NCBI GenBank assembly: GCA_035476815.1
Contig: DATILD010000107.1
Location: 16,644 to 80,643, forward strand
DNA from: Methylibium sp035476815
GTDB taxonomy: Bacteria > Pseudomonadota > Gammaproteobacteria > Burkholderiales > Burkholderiaceae_C
DNA: 64,000 nucleotides
Direction of reading: 5' to 3'
Below the pieces are notes generated by a model, which was given only the letters and a program-made list of their open reading frames with translations, had not been told where the DNA came from and ran no database searches. Positions 16,093 to 25,015 of this stretch are shown piece after piece. Position numbers and translations under genes: made by a program. How positions within the stretch are numbered: position 1 is the stretch's first letter; every line of letters begins with the position of its first letter.

Positions 16093-16913
16093 GCGCGACC
16101 GTCGGGGCGCTACTCGAAGCCGCCCGCCGGGCGGGCCTGGACCGACTGGACGCGCAATTGCTGCTGGGCGCCGTCCTCGCGCAGACGCGGGCCTGGCTGA
16201 TCGCGCACGACGACCGGGCCGTCGCCGCCGTCGACGCCGAGCGCTTCCACGCCCTCGCCGCCCGCCGCGCCGCCGGCGAGCCGGTGGCCTACCTGCTGGG
16301 CGAGAAGGAATTCCACGGCCTGGCCCTGCGGCTCACGCCCGACGTGCTGGTGCCCCGGCCCGACACCGAGACCTTGGTCGACTGGGCGCTGGAACTGCTG
16401 CCACCCGGCTCGACCGCCGCGGTGCTCGACCTCGGCACCGGCAGCGGCGCCGTCGCGCTGGCGCTCGCCCGGCAGCGGCCGACGCTGCGGCTCACGGCCG
16501 TCGACGCCAGCCCGGCGGCGCTCGCGGTGGCGCGCGGCAACGGCGAGCGCCTCGGCCTGCCGCTGCGCTGGCTCGCGAGCGACTGGTTCGGCGCGCTGGC
16601 CGGCGAGCGCTACGACCTCGTCGTCGGCAACCCGCCCTACATCGCCGAGGGCGATCCGCACCTTGCGGCGCTGCAACACGAGCCGGTCCTGGCGCTGAGC
16701 TCCGGGCCTGACGGGCTGGACGCGATCCGACGCATCGCCGCGGCCGCGCCGGCCCACTTGGTGCCGGGCGCCTGGCTGCTGCTCGAGCATGGCCACGACC
16801 AGGCCGAGGCGGTGCGCGCCCTGCTCGCCGCCGCCGGGCTGGCCGACGCCCGGACCCGGCCCGACCTGGCCGGGCGGCCGCGCTGCAGCGGCGCCCGACG
16901 CGCCGCCGCGTGA
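16089..16913 (+). CDS. prmC: Release factor glutamine methyltransferase PrmC
   Basis: PrmC N5-methylates the GGQ glutamine of RF1 and RF2. The 274-residue product has the helical N-terminal domain, the VPRPDTE motif, SAM motif I DLGTGSGAVAL and the catalytic NPPY (in VVGNPPYIAEGD). The start overlaps the prfA stop by four bases, a conserved coupling of enzyme and substrate. Confidence 0.96.
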   Translation: MSATVGALLEAARRAGLDRLDAQLLLGAVLAQTRAWLIAHDDRAVAAVDAERFHALAARRAAGEPVAYLLGEKEFHGLALRLTPDVLVPRPDTETLVDWALELLPPGSTAAVLDLGTGSGAVALALARQRPTLRLTAVDASPAALAVARGNGERLGLPLRWLASDWFGALAGERYDLVVGNPPYIAEGDPHLAALQHEPVLALSSGPDGLDAIRRIAAAAPAHLVPGAWLLLEHGHDQAEAVRALLAAAGLADARTRPDLAGRPRCSGARRAAA

Positions 16914-16944
16914 CGAACCGCACACCCCACGGCTGAAGGGGCCC

Positions 16945-16983
16945 GCGGCGTTGCGGTGGCGCGACCGGCCCCTGCAACGCCGC
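16945..16983. repeat. Ten-base inverted repeat after prmC
   Basis: GCGGCGTTGC (16945-16954) and GCAACGCCGC (16974-16983) form a perfect 10-bp stem with a 19-base loop, 32 bases after the prmC stop. No T-run follows, so it may slow or protect the transcript rather than terminate it. Confidence 0.5.
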
Positions 16984-17099
16984 CGCGAGGCGCGTACGAT
17001 GGGTTCCCGAGCGGCCGTTTCGCCGCCCGCCGTCCCGGACGCCGGGGCGGCCCCGGCGTCGGATGCGAAGCCGCTCTCCTCTGCCCCGAGGAGTCCGCC

Positions 17100-17756
17100 A
17101 TGGCCACGCCCGCAAGCCTCCTGACGATGTCGCCGCTGCAGCACCTGCTGGCAGGCGGACTGCTCGCCGCCGCCTGCATTGCGGCGATGCCGGCCCGGGC
17201 CCAGGTCGTCGAGGGCGCGGGGCTGCAGCCGGACGGCGCCTGGTCGCGCTGGCAGGGCCGCATCGGCCTTGCGGTCGGCGAGCCCGCCGGGCCGGCCTGG
17301 GGCGAAGGCGCACTGCGCGCCCGTCCGGCGCTGACCCTGCTGGGCGACTACTACCTGCTGCAGCAGGGCAGCGCGCTGCCCGGCAGCTACAGCGGCGGCG
17401 TGCGTGCGACCGGCGGCCTGCTGGTCGGCGCCCGCGCCCAGCCCTGGGGCTGGGCGCCGAGCGGTGCCGCGGCGCTGCACACCGGCTACAGCAGCCAGCG
17501 GCGCAGTTTCAGCCTGCTGCAGGGCGCGCGCGGCATCGACGGCGACGTCCTGCCGGAGTCGCTGCCCTACTTCGGCGTCGGCTACACCGGGCTGCGCTCG
17601 CTGCAGGACGGCGGCTGGGGCTTCAGCGCCGACCTCGGCGTGGTCGCGCTGCGTCCACGCTCGGTGGTGCGCCTGGGTCAGCAGAGCGTGACCGACCTGC
17701 TGCGCGACCTGCAGCTCAGCCCGATGCTGCAGCTCGGCGTGTCCTACGCGTTCTGA
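17100..17756 (+). CDS. Predicted outer-membrane beta-barrel-like protein
   Basis: A 218-residue product with an N-terminal signal peptide (hydrophobic stretch about 15-34 ending AMPARAQ). The mature part alternates glycine- and aromatic-rich strands (GYTGLRSLQDGGWGFSADLGVVAL) and ends in Tyr-Ala-Phe, a C-terminal aromatic typical of substrates of the BAM machinery. No specific family is recognised. The start ATG is at 17100, eight bases after GAGGAG. The gene interrupts the prmC-grxD-ubiX order. Confidence 0.7.
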   Translation: MATPASLLTMSPLQHLLAGGLLAAACIAAMPARAQVVEGAGLQPDGAWSRWQGRIGLAVGEPAGPAWGEGALRARPALTLLGDYYLLQQGSALPGSYSGGVRATGGLLVGARAQPWGWAPSGAAALHTGYSSQRRSFSLLQGARGIDGDVLPESLPYFGVGYTGLRSLQDGGWGFSADLGVVALRPRSVVRLGQQSVTDLLRDLQLSPMLQLGVSYAF

Positions 17757-17824
17757 GCGCCCCCAGGGCCGGGCTGCGCCCAGCCCGCCCCCACGGGGGT
17801 CAAGAAAACTTGGGGCGGCCCGGC
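17757..17824 (-). repeat. GC-rich intergenic repeat, copy 2 (inverted)
   Basis: This is the reverse-orientation counterpart of 10056-10118: it contains GGGCCGGGCTGCGCCCAGCCC and ends CTTGGGGCGGCCCGGC. It begins right after the barrel-protein stop codon and may serve as its 3' hairpin. Confidence 0.6.
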
Positions 17825-17933
17825 GTTTCCTCGAGAACCCGCCCGCCCCGGGGGCATCGCCGCGCCGCGATCGGCCGGCGGCGGCTTTGCCGTATAACCT
17901 CGCCTGTCCCCCGATCCGCCGCGAGCGCGCACC

Positions 17934-18257
17934 ATGACCGAGACCTCCACCGACGTTCAGCAACGCATCGACCAGCTGGTGAAGAGCCACAAGGTGGTGC
18001 TGTTCATGAAGGGCACCGCCCAGTTCCCGATGTGCGGCTTCTCGGGGCGCGCGATCCAGATCCTCAAGGCCAACGGCGTGACCGAGCTGACCACCGTCAA
18101 CGTGCTCGAGGACGAGGCGGTGCGCCAGGGCATCAAGGAGTATGCGAACTGGCCGACCATCCCGCAGCTCTACGTGAACGGCGAGTTCGTCGGCGGCTCG
18201 GACATCATGATGGAGATGCACCAGTCGGGCGAGCTCCAGCCGCTGCTGCAAGGCTGA
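17934..18257 (+). CDS. grxD: Monothiol glutaredoxin Grx4/GrxD
   Basis: The 107-residue protein has the monothiol active site CGFS (in FPMCGFSGRAIQIL), the glutathione-binding WPTIPQLYVNGEFVGG segment and GSDIMMEM. Such proteins carry [2Fe-2S] clusters and help deliver them to apoproteins, often with BolA. Its position between prmC and ubiX is common in Burkholderiales. Confidence 0.95.
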   Translation: MTETSTDVQQRIDQLVKSHKVVLFMKGTAQFPMCGFSGRAIQILKANGVTELTTVNVLEDEAVRQGIKEYANWPTIPQLYVNGEFVGGSDIMMEMHQSGELQPLLQG

Positions 18258-18271
18258 GACGCAGCGCATGA

Positions 18272-18445
18272 GCGCCGCCGCGCCGGGCCGCCCCAAGCAA
18301 GGCGCGCCCCTCACGGAGGGGTGCTCGCCGTACCCGGCGAGCGGGGTGTGGTCATGCAGCGCCGCCGCGCCGGGCCGCCCCAAGCAAGGCGCACCCCTCG
18401 CGGAGGGGTGCTCGCCGTACCCGGCGAGCGGGGCGTCGTCATGAG
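18272..18445 (+). repeat. 87-bp tandem duplication covering the ubiX leader and start
   Basis: Two near-identical 87-base units, 18272-18358 and 18359-18445, each hold GCCGGGCCGCCCCAAG (18282-18297 and 18369-18384), the segment CGGAGGGGTGCTCGCC and an ATG at the same place (18354 and 18441). The ubiX start is the second ATG. Because 87 is a multiple of three, the two ATGs are in frame. Confidence 0.8.
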
Positions 18446-19007
18446 CCTGCCGCGCCTCGTCGTCGGCATCACCGGCGCGACCGGCGCGGTCTACGGCACG
18501 CGGCTGCTGGCACGGGCCCGCGCGCTCGGCGCCGAGACCCACCTGGTCGCGACGCCGGCCGGGGTGCTCAACGTCCATCACGAGCTCGGCCTCGACCGCG
18601 GCGCGCTCGAGGCGCTGGCCGACCATGCGCACGCGCCCGGCGACATCGGCGCCTGCCTCGCGAGCGGCAGCTTCTCGACCGCGGCGATGGTGGTCGCGCC
18701 CTGCTCGATGAAGTCGCTCGCGGCGATCGCGCATGGCCTGTCCGACAACCTGCTGACGCGCGCCGCCGACGTCACGCTGAAGGAGCGCCGCCGCCTGGTG
18801 CTGATGGTGCGCGAGACGCCCTTCAACCTGGCCCACCTGCGCAACATGACGGCCGTCACCGAGATGGGCGGCATCGTGTTCCCGCCGCTGCCGGCCTTCT
18901 ACCACCGGCCGGCGTCGATCGACGAGCTGGTCGACGACACGATCGAGCGCGTGCTGGCGCTGATCGGCCTCGACGCGGCGCTGCCGAAGGCCTGGCGCGG
19001 CCTCTGA
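18441..19007 (+). CDS. ubiX: Flavin prenyltransferase UbiX
   Basis: UbiX makes the prenylated FMN cofactor needed by the UbiD decarboxylase of ubiquinone synthesis. The 188-residue product starts MSLPRLVVGITGATGAVYG and includes CSMKSLAAIAHG, the flavin/prenyl-phosphate site, and the RETPFNLAHLRNM motif. I start at ATG 18441 because it gives the family length; an in-frame ATG 87 bases upstream arises from the tandem duplication and would add an unrelated basic peptide. Convergent with the next gene by a four-base gap. Confidence 0.94.
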   Translation: MSLPRLVVGITGATGAVYGTRLLARARALGAETHLVATPAGVLNVHHELGLDRGALEALADHAHAPGDIGACLASGSFSTAAMVVAPCSMKSLAAIAHGLSDNLLTRAADVTLKERRRLVLMVRETPFNLAHLRNMTAVTEMGGIVFPPLPAFYHRPASIDELVDDTIERVLALIGLDAALPKAWRGL

Positions 19008-19011
19008 GGTT

Positions 19012-19641
19012 TCAGGCCGTGGTCGGCCTGTGCTCCCACTGCCGCCGCGCGGCGAACACGGCGTTCGGGTACTCGGCGCGGCCGCGGCTGCCGTTGTAGC
19101 GGCCGAGCGCGAGGAACAGGTCGCCGCGCTCGGTGTCGAGGTAGTGGCGCAGGATCACGCAGCCGAAGCGCAGGTTGGTCTGCATGTGGAACAGCTTGGT
19201 GGCGTCGCCGTCGCCGATCAGCCGCGTCCAGAAGGGCATGATCTGCATGTAGCCGCGCGCGCCGGCAACGCTGATCGCGTACTTGCGAAAGCCGCTCTCG
19301 ACCTGGACCAGCCCGAGCACCAACGACGGTTCCAGCCCGGCGCGGCTGCTCTCGTACCACAGCGTTTCCAGGAATTCGATGCGGGTGCGGTGGTCGGCCT
19401 TGCGGCGCTTGAGCCGCTGGCTCGTCGCGTTGAGCCAGCCGAGGTAGGCCAGCCGCGGCTCGATGCTCGGGAAGCTGGGCCGTGGCGGCGCACCGCTCGC
19501 GATCGCGGCCGACAGCGCCGAGCGCACCGCGTCGGCCAGCGGCTCCTCGAGCTGCGCCCCGGCCCGCACCGGCCGCGCCCACGGCGCCAGCACGGCGCCG
19601 GCCGCGGCGCCGAGCAGCGTTCGGCGCGTCGCCCCGCTCAC
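19012..19641 (-). CDS. Lytic transglycosylase, SLT-domain, exported
   Basis: The 209-residue product starts at GTG 19641, overlapping the proS stop (GTGA). A twin-arginine-like export signal is at the N-terminus (ATRRTLLGAAAGAVLAPWA). The SLT/goose-lysozyme-like domain shows the catalytic Glu in GLVQVESGFRKYAIS, then GARGYMQIMPFW and LGRYNGS. It should cleave peptidoglycan glycan strands in the periplasm, forming 1,6-anhydro ends. The proS-slt order is found in other Burkholderiales. Confidence 0.9.
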   Translation of the reverse strand: MSGATRRTLLGAAAGAVLAPWARPVRAGAQLEEPLADAVRSALSAAIASGAPPRPSFPSIEPRLAYLGWLNATSQRLKRRKADHRTRIEFLETLWYESSRAGLEPSLVLGLVQVESGFRKYAISVAGARGYMQIMPFWTRLIGDGDATKLFHMQTNLRFGCVILRHYLDTERGDLFLALGRYNGSRGRAEYPNAVFAARRQWEHRPTTA

Positions 19642-21383
19642 GCGGCGAGCCGGCCCTTCACGAAGGCGGCGACGTCGGCCGGTGCCACCTTGGTAGCCTC
19701 GGCATCGCGCCGGCCCTGGTACTCGAGCTGGCCGTCCTTCAGGCCGCGGTCGGAGATCACGACCCGGTGCGGCACGCCGATCAGCTCCCAGTCGGCGAAC
19801 ATCGCGCCGGGGCGCTCGCCGCGGTCGTCGAGGATCGCGTCGATGCCCGCGTCGAGCAGCTGCTGGTGCAGCGCGTCGGCCGCGGCCTTGACCTCGGCGC
19901 TGCGGTCGTAGCCGATCGGGCAGATCGCGACCGTGAAGGGCGCGATCGCGTCGGGCCAGACGATGCCGCGCGCGTCGTTGCCCTGCTCGATCGCCGCGCC
20001 GAGGATGCGCGTGACGCCGATGCCGTAGCAGCCCATCTCCATCGGCTGCGGCTTGCCGGTCTCGTCGAGGTAGCTGGCCTTCATCGCGACGCTGTACTTG
20101 GTGCCGAGGTAGAACACATGGCCGACCTCGATGCCGCGCTGGATCGCGAGCACGCCCTGGCCGTCGGGCGAGGGGTCGCCGGCCACGGCGTTGCGGATGT
20201 CGGCGACGAGATCCGGTTCGGGCAGGTCGCGGCCCCAGTTGACGCCGGTCAGGTGGAAGTCGGCCTCGTTGGCGCCGCAGACGAAGTCGCTCATGCGGGC
20301 GACGGTGCGCTCGGCGATCACCTTCACGGGCTGCCTGGTCCCGATGGGACCGAGGTAGCCCGGCTTGGTGCCGAAGTGCTCCTCGATCTCGGCGACGGTC
20401 GCGAAGCGGAAGCCCGCCTTCAGGCCGGGCAGCTTGCCGGCCTTCACTTCGTTGAGGTCGTGGTCGCCGCGCACCAGCAGCAGCCAAACGGTGGTCTTGC
20501 CGATGTCGCCGGCCTCGTTCTTCTCGTCGGTGGCGAGCACCAGCGACTTCACGGTGCGCGCGAGCGGCAGGCCGAGCAGTGCCGCGACATCGGCACAGGT
20601 GCTCTTGCCCGGCGTCGGCGTCTTGACCATCGCCGCGGTCGGCGCGGCCCGCTCAGCCAGCAGCGGCACGCATTCGGCCAGCTCGATGTTGGCCGCGTAG
20701 TCGCTGGTCGGGCAGTAGACCAGCGCGTCCTCGCCGGTCTCGGCGATCACCTGGAACTCGTGCGACAGGTCGCCGCCGATCGCGCCGGTGTCGGCCGCGA
20801 CCGCGCGGTACTGCAGGCCGAAGCGGTCGAAGATGCGCTTGTAGGCCGCGAACATGGCCTCGTAGCTCTTGGCGGCCGCGGCCGCGTCGCGGTCGAAGGA
20901 GTAGGCGTCCTTCATCGTGAACTCGCGGCCGCGCATGATGCCGAAGCGCGGCCGGCGCTCGTCGCGGAACTTGGTCTGGATCTGGTACAGGCACTTGGGC
21001 AGCTGCTTGTAGCTGCGCAGCTCCTGGCGCGCGATGTCGGTGACGACCTCCTCGCTGGTCGGCTGCATCACGAAGTCGCGGTCGTGGCGGTCCTTCAGGC
21101 GCAGCAGCTCGGGGCCCATCTTGTCGAAGCGGCCGGTCTCCTGCCACAGCTCGGCCGGCTGCACCACCGGCATCAGCAGCTCGACGGCGCCGGCGCGGTT
21201 CATCTCCTCGCGGATGATGGCCTCGACCTTGCGGATGACACGCAGGCCCATCGGCATGTAGTTGTAGATGCCGGCGCCGAGTCGCTTGATCAGGCCGGCG
21301 CGCATCATCAGCTGGTGGCTCTTGATCTCGGCGTCGGCCGGGGCTTCCTTGAGGGTCGAGACGAAGAACTGCGAGGCTTTCAT
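19638..21383 (-). CDS. proS: Prolyl-tRNA synthetase
   Basis: A 581-residue class II synthetase of bacterial type: N-terminal catalytic motifs (MKASQFFVSTLKEAP, motif 2 in KFRDERRPRFGIMRGREFTMKD cut here into visible parts FRDERRP and REFTMKDAYSF), the editing INS domain in the middle (about 225-405), motif 3 in CYGIGVTRILGA, and the anticodon-binding domain at the C-terminus. It is transcribed divergently from rppH. Confidence 0.96.
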   Translation of the reverse strand: MKASQFFVSTLKEAPADAEIKSHQLMMRAGLIKRLGAGIYNYMPMGLRVIRKVEAIIREEMNRAGAVELLMPVVQPAELWQETGRFDKMGPELLRLKDRHDRDFVMQPTSEEVVTDIARQELRSYKQLPKCLYQIQTKFRDERRPRFGIMRGREFTMKDAYSFDRDAAAAAKSYEAMFAAYKRIFDRFGLQYRAVAADTGAIGGDLSHEFQVIAETGEDALVYCPTSDYAANIELAECVPLLAERAAPTAAMVKTPTPGKSTCADVAALLGLPLARTVKSLVLATDEKNEAGDIGKTTVWLLLVRGDHDLNEVKAGKLPGLKAGFRFATVAEIEEHFGTKPGYLGPIGTRQPVKVIAERTVARMSDFVCGANEADFHLTGVNWGRDLPEPDLVADIRNAVAGDPSPDGQGVLAIQRGIEVGHVFYLGTKYSVAMKASYLDETGKPQPMEMGCYGIGVTRILGAAIEQGNDARGIVWPDAIAPFTVAICPIGYDRSAEVKAAADALHQQLLDAGIDAILDDRGERPGAMFADWELIGVPHRVVISDRGLKDGQLEYQGRRDAEATKVAPADVAAFVKGRLAA

Positions 21384-21457
21384 GGCGGGCCGGCGGGAGC
21401 AGCGCTGAACGCGGCGGGAGCAGTGGGAGGTGATGCGCGCCTAGGGCAGGCGCGGGG

Positions 21458-21485
21458 TTGCGTCGGGAGACCCCGGTGCAATAAT
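21458..21485 (+). promoter_or_regulatory. Probable sigma-70 promoter of rppH
   Basis: TTGCGT at 21458-21463 and AATAAT at 21480-21485 are 16 bases apart, in an AT-rich patch unusual for this chromosome. The rppH ATG is at 21515. Confidence 0.5.
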
Positions 21486-21514
21486 GAATTCAAGACTGAA
21501 TTCGAGGTTTCATT

Positions 21515-22105
21515 ATGCTCGACCGTGAAGGCTTCAGGCCCAACGTCGGCATCATCCTGCTCAACCAGCGGAACCAGGTGTTCTGGGGCAAGCGGATCCG
21601 CACCCATTCCTGGCAGTTCCCGCAAGGCGGCATCAAGTACGGCGAGACGCCCGAGCAGGCGATGTTCCGCGAGCTGCATGAAGAAGTGGGGCTGCATCCC
21701 GAGCATGTGCGCGTGCTCGCGCGCACGCGTGACTGGCTGCGCTACGAGGTCCCCGACCACTACATCCGCCGCGAGGCGCGCGGGCATTACCGCGGCCAGA
21801 AGCAGATCTGGTTCCTGCTGCAGCTCACCGGCCGCGACAACGACATGAACCTGCGCGCCAGCGACCACCCGGAGTTCGACGCCTGGCGCTGGAACGAGTA
21901 CTGGGTGCCGCTCGACGTGGTGATCGAGTTCAAGCGCGACGTCTACCAGATGGCGCTGACCGAGCTGTCGCGCTTCCTGCCGCGCACCCTGCACCACAAC
22001 CGCTACCTGCGCTCGAGCATGCGGCTGCAGCCGCGGCGCGACGACGACGAGCGCGGCGTGGACACCGCGCCGGCGGTCGACGAGGCGCCCGACCGGCCGA
22101 ACTGA
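21515..22105 (+). CDS. rppH: RNA pyrophosphohydrolase RppH
   Basis: RppH removes pyrophosphate from mRNA 5' ends and so triggers decay. The 196-residue product has YRPNVGI-like FRPNVGIILLN, WQFPQGGIKYGE and the Nudix box (GGIKYGETPEQAMFRELHEEVG) with all acidic residues. The C-terminal 30 residues are charged and low-complexity, as often in betaproteobacterial members. Convergent with fdsA. Confidence 0.95.
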   Translation: MLDREGFRPNVGIILLNQRNQVFWGKRIRTHSWQFPQGGIKYGETPEQAMFRELHEEVGLHPEHVRVLARTRDWLRYEVPDHYIRREARGHYRGQKQIWFLLQLTGRDNDMNLRASDHPEFDAWRWNEYWVPLDVVIEFKRDVYQMALTELSRFLPRTLHHNRYLRSSMRLQPRRDDDERGVDTAPAVDEAPDRPN

Positions 22106-22168
22106 GGCGGTGCCGCTCGGGCCACACCCGCAACGGCCCGCAGCCGGACGTCGGCGGCGCCCGCCGCG

Positions 22169-25015
22169 TCAGCGCGCCGCCGTCACCTTGACCGCGGTGA
22201 CCTTGAATCCCGGGATCTTGCCGACCGGGTCGAGCGCGTCGCCGGTCAGCTTGTTGGCGGCCGCCTCCCAGAACGCGAACGGCAGGAACACCTGGCCCGG
22301 CTGCACGTCGGGGCGCACGCTGGCGCGTGCCTGCACCGTGCCGTGGCGGGTCGCTAGCAGTACCGCCTGGCCGTCGCTGACGCCGACCGACAGCGCATCG
22401 GCCGGGTGCAGCGAGGCCAGCGCCTCGGGCGCGATCGCATCGAGCATGCTGGCGTGGCGCGTCATCGCGCCGGTGTGCCAGTGCTCGAGGACGCGGCCGG
22501 TGGTCAGCACGAAGGGGTAGTCGGCGTCGATCTGCTCGGCGCCGGGGCGGAAGCTCGTCGGCACCACGCTCGCGCGGCCGTCGGCGGTCGGGAACTGGTC
22601 GATGAACACCACCGCGTCGCCCGGCGCGTCCTCCCGCGCGGCCGGCGTCACGACCGCCTCCTCGCGGACCAGCCGCGACCAGGGCACGCCGGCCAGCGGT
22701 TCCATCACGCTGCGCATCTCTTCGTAGACGCGCGCGACCGGCGCCTCGGCGGCGGACTGGCCATCACCGTCCTCGGCGCGCCAGTAGTTCCAGCCGGCGC
22801 CGAGCCGGCGCGCCACCTGCTCGATCGCCCACAGGTCCTGCCTGGCGTCGCCGGGCGGCAGCACCGCCGCGCGGCCGATCTGGATCAGCCGGTCGGTGTT
22901 GGTGTAGGTGCCCCACTTCTCGGCATGGGCCGAGGCCGGCAGGACCACGTCGGCCAGCACCGCGGTCTCGGTCGCGAAGATGTCCTGCACGACCAGGTGC
23001 TCGAGGCTCGCGAGCGCCTTGCGCGCGTGGCCGAGGTCGGGGTCGCTCATCGCCGGGTTCTCGCCCTCGACATAGAGGCCGCGGATGCGGCCCTCGGTCA
23101 CGGCGTGCATGATCTCGACGACGGTGAGGCCGGCCTTGGCGTCGATCGGCGAATGCCACAGCGACTCGAACTGCGCGCGCACCGCGGCATCGCTGACGCG
23201 CTGGTAGTTCGGCAGCATCATCGGGATCAGCCCGGCGTCGCTGGCGCCCTGCACGTTGTTCTGGCCGCGCAGCGGATGCAGCCCGGTGCCGGGCCGCGCG
23301 ATCTGCCCGGTCAGCAGCGACAGCGCGATCAGCCCGCGCGCGTTGTCGGTGCCGTGCACATGCTGGCTGACGCCCATGCCCCACAGGATCATCGACGCGC
23401 GGCTGGTCGCGAAGGCGCGCGCGACCTCGCGGATCGTGTCGGGCGCGATGCCGCAGATCTCGCTCATGCGCTCGGGCGTGGCCTCGGCGACCGAGGCCTT
23501 CAGCGCCTCGTAGCCGTTGACGCGCGCGTCGACGAAGGCCTGGTCCACCAGGCCTTCGTCGACGATCACGTGCAGCAGGCCGTTGAGCAGCGCCACGTCG
23601 GTGTCGGGCCGGAACGCCAGGTGCCACGCGGCGCGGCGCGTCAGCGAGGTCTGGCGCGGGTCGCAGATCACCAGCTTGGCGCCACGGTCGACCGCGTTCT
23701 TGATCCAGCTCGCGGCGACCGGGTGGTTGACGGTCGGGTTGGCGCCGATCAGGAAGATCAGCTCGGCATGCGCGACGTCCTCGACCGGGTTGCTGACCGC
23801 GCCCGAGCCGATGCCCTCGAGCAGCGCGGCGACCGAGCTGGCGTGGCACAGCCGCGTGCAGTGGTCGACGTGGGCGCTGCCCATCGCCGTGCGCACCAGC
23901 TTCTGGAACAGGTAGGCCTCTTCGTTGCTGCCCTTGGCCGAGCCGAAACCGGCCAGCGCCGAGCCGTAGCCGCGCGGCGCGGCGTCGCGGATCCGCGCGA
24001 GACCGGACGCCGCCAGGTCCAGCGCCTCGTCCCAGCTCGCCTCGCGGAACAGCGCGTCGAGCTTCAGTTCGCCGAGCTTGAAGCGCTCGATGTCGGCCGG
24101 GTCCTTCTTGACGCCGGCGCGGCGGATCAGCGGCTTCGACAGCCGCTTCGGGTTGTGGATGTAGTCGAAGCCGTAGCGGCCCTTGACGCACAGCCGGCCA
24201 TGGTTGGCCGGGCCGTCGCGGCCGGTGACGAAGTGGATGCGCTCCTCGCCCTGCTCGTCCGGCCCCACGTTCCACGTGAGCTGGCAGCCGACGCCGCAAT
24301 ACGGGCAGACCGAATCGACCTGCTTGGTGATCTCGGCCATCCCGGCGCCGCGCGCCGGCATCAGCGCGCCGGTCGGGCAGGCCTGCACGCATTCGCCGCA
24401 GGCCACGCAGGACGAATCACCGAGCGCGGCATTCGAATCGAAGCTGATCTGCGCGTGGCTGCCGCGGAAGGCCAGGCCGATGACGTCATTGCCCTGCTCG
24501 TCGCGGCAGGCGCGCAGGCAGCGGGTGCACTGGATGCAGGCGTCGAGGTTGACCGCGATCGCCGGGTGCGACAGGTCGGCCTCGGCATAGTGCCGGTCGC
24601 GCTGCGGCAGGCGGCCGGTCGCGACGCCGAGCTTGCCCGCCCAGCCGCTGAGCTCGGACTGCCTGGTGTAGGTGTCGGTGGTGGCGCCGGCGTCGCTCAT
24701 CAGCAGCTCCACGACCATCTTGCGCGCGGTGACGGCGCGCGCGCTGCCGGTCTGCACCTTCATGCCGGGCGCGACGCTGCGGCAGCAGCTCGCCGCCAGC
24801 GTGCGCTCGCCCTCGACCTCGACCATGCAGGCGCGGCAGTTGCCGGCCGGCGTCAGGCCTTCCTTGTGGCACAGGTGCGGGATGTGGGCGCCCTCGCGCT
24901 TGGCGACGGTCCAGATCGTCTCGTCGGCGGCAGCGGTGACGGTGCGGCCGTCGAGGCTGAACTCCACCGTTGGCGCTGGCGGCGCCAGCAGTTTCGACAC
25001 CAGGGGAGCATTCAT
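22169..25015 (-). CDS. fdsA: NAD-dependent formate dehydrogenase, molybdenum alpha subunit
   Basis: This 948-residue catalytic subunit oxidises formate to CO2 at a bis-MGD molybdenum centre. Order: plant-type [2Fe-2S] domain (C49, C60, C63, C77), a His/Cys cluster segment, two [4Fe-4S] motifs (CIQCTRCLRAC and CVACGECVQACPTGA), the Mo-domain cluster (CPYCGVGC) and the Mo-ligand region CTRLCHASS, with Cys rather than selenocysteine. It overlaps the fused beta/gamma gene by four bases. The fdsC/fdhD and fdsD accessory genes are not next to it. Confidence 0.95.
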   Translation of the reverse strand: MNAPLVSKLLAPPAPTVEFSLDGRTVTAAADETIWTVAKREGAHIPHLCHKEGLTPAGNCRACMVEVEGERTLAASCCRSVAPGMKVQTGSARAVTARKMVVELLMSDAGATTDTYTRQSELSGWAGKLGVATGRLPQRDRHYAEADLSHPAIAVNLDACIQCTRCLRACRDEQGNDVIGLAFRGSHAQISFDSNAALGDSSCVACGECVQACPTGALMPARGAGMAEITKQVDSVCPYCGVGCQLTWNVGPDEQGEERIHFVTGRDGPANHGRLCVKGRYGFDYIHNPKRLSKPLIRRAGVKKDPADIERFKLGELKLDALFREASWDEALDLAASGLARIRDAAPRGYGSALAGFGSAKGSNEEAYLFQKLVRTAMGSAHVDHCTRLCHASSVAALLEGIGSGAVSNPVEDVAHAELIFLIGANPTVNHPVAASWIKNAVDRGAKLVICDPRQTSLTRRAAWHLAFRPDTDVALLNGLLHVIVDEGLVDQAFVDARVNGYEALKASVAEATPERMSEICGIAPDTIREVARAFATSRASMILWGMGVSQHVHGTDNARGLIALSLLTGQIARPGTGLHPLRGQNNVQGASDAGLIPMMLPNYQRVSDAAVRAQFESLWHSPIDAKAGLTVVEIMHAVTEGRIRGLYVEGENPAMSDPDLGHARKALASLEHLVVQDIFATETAVLADVVLPASAHAEKWGTYTNTDRLIQIGRAAVLPPGDARQDLWAIEQVARRLGAGWNYWRAEDGDGQSAAEAPVARVYEEMRSVMEPLAGVPWSRLVREEAVVTPAAREDAPGDAVVFIDQFPTADGRASVVPTSFRPGAEQIDADYPFVLTTGRVLEHWHTGAMTRHASMLDAIAPEALASLHPADALSVGVSDGQAVLLATRHGTVQARASVRPDVQPGQVFLPFAFWEAAANKLTGDALDPVGKIPGFKVTAVKVTAAR

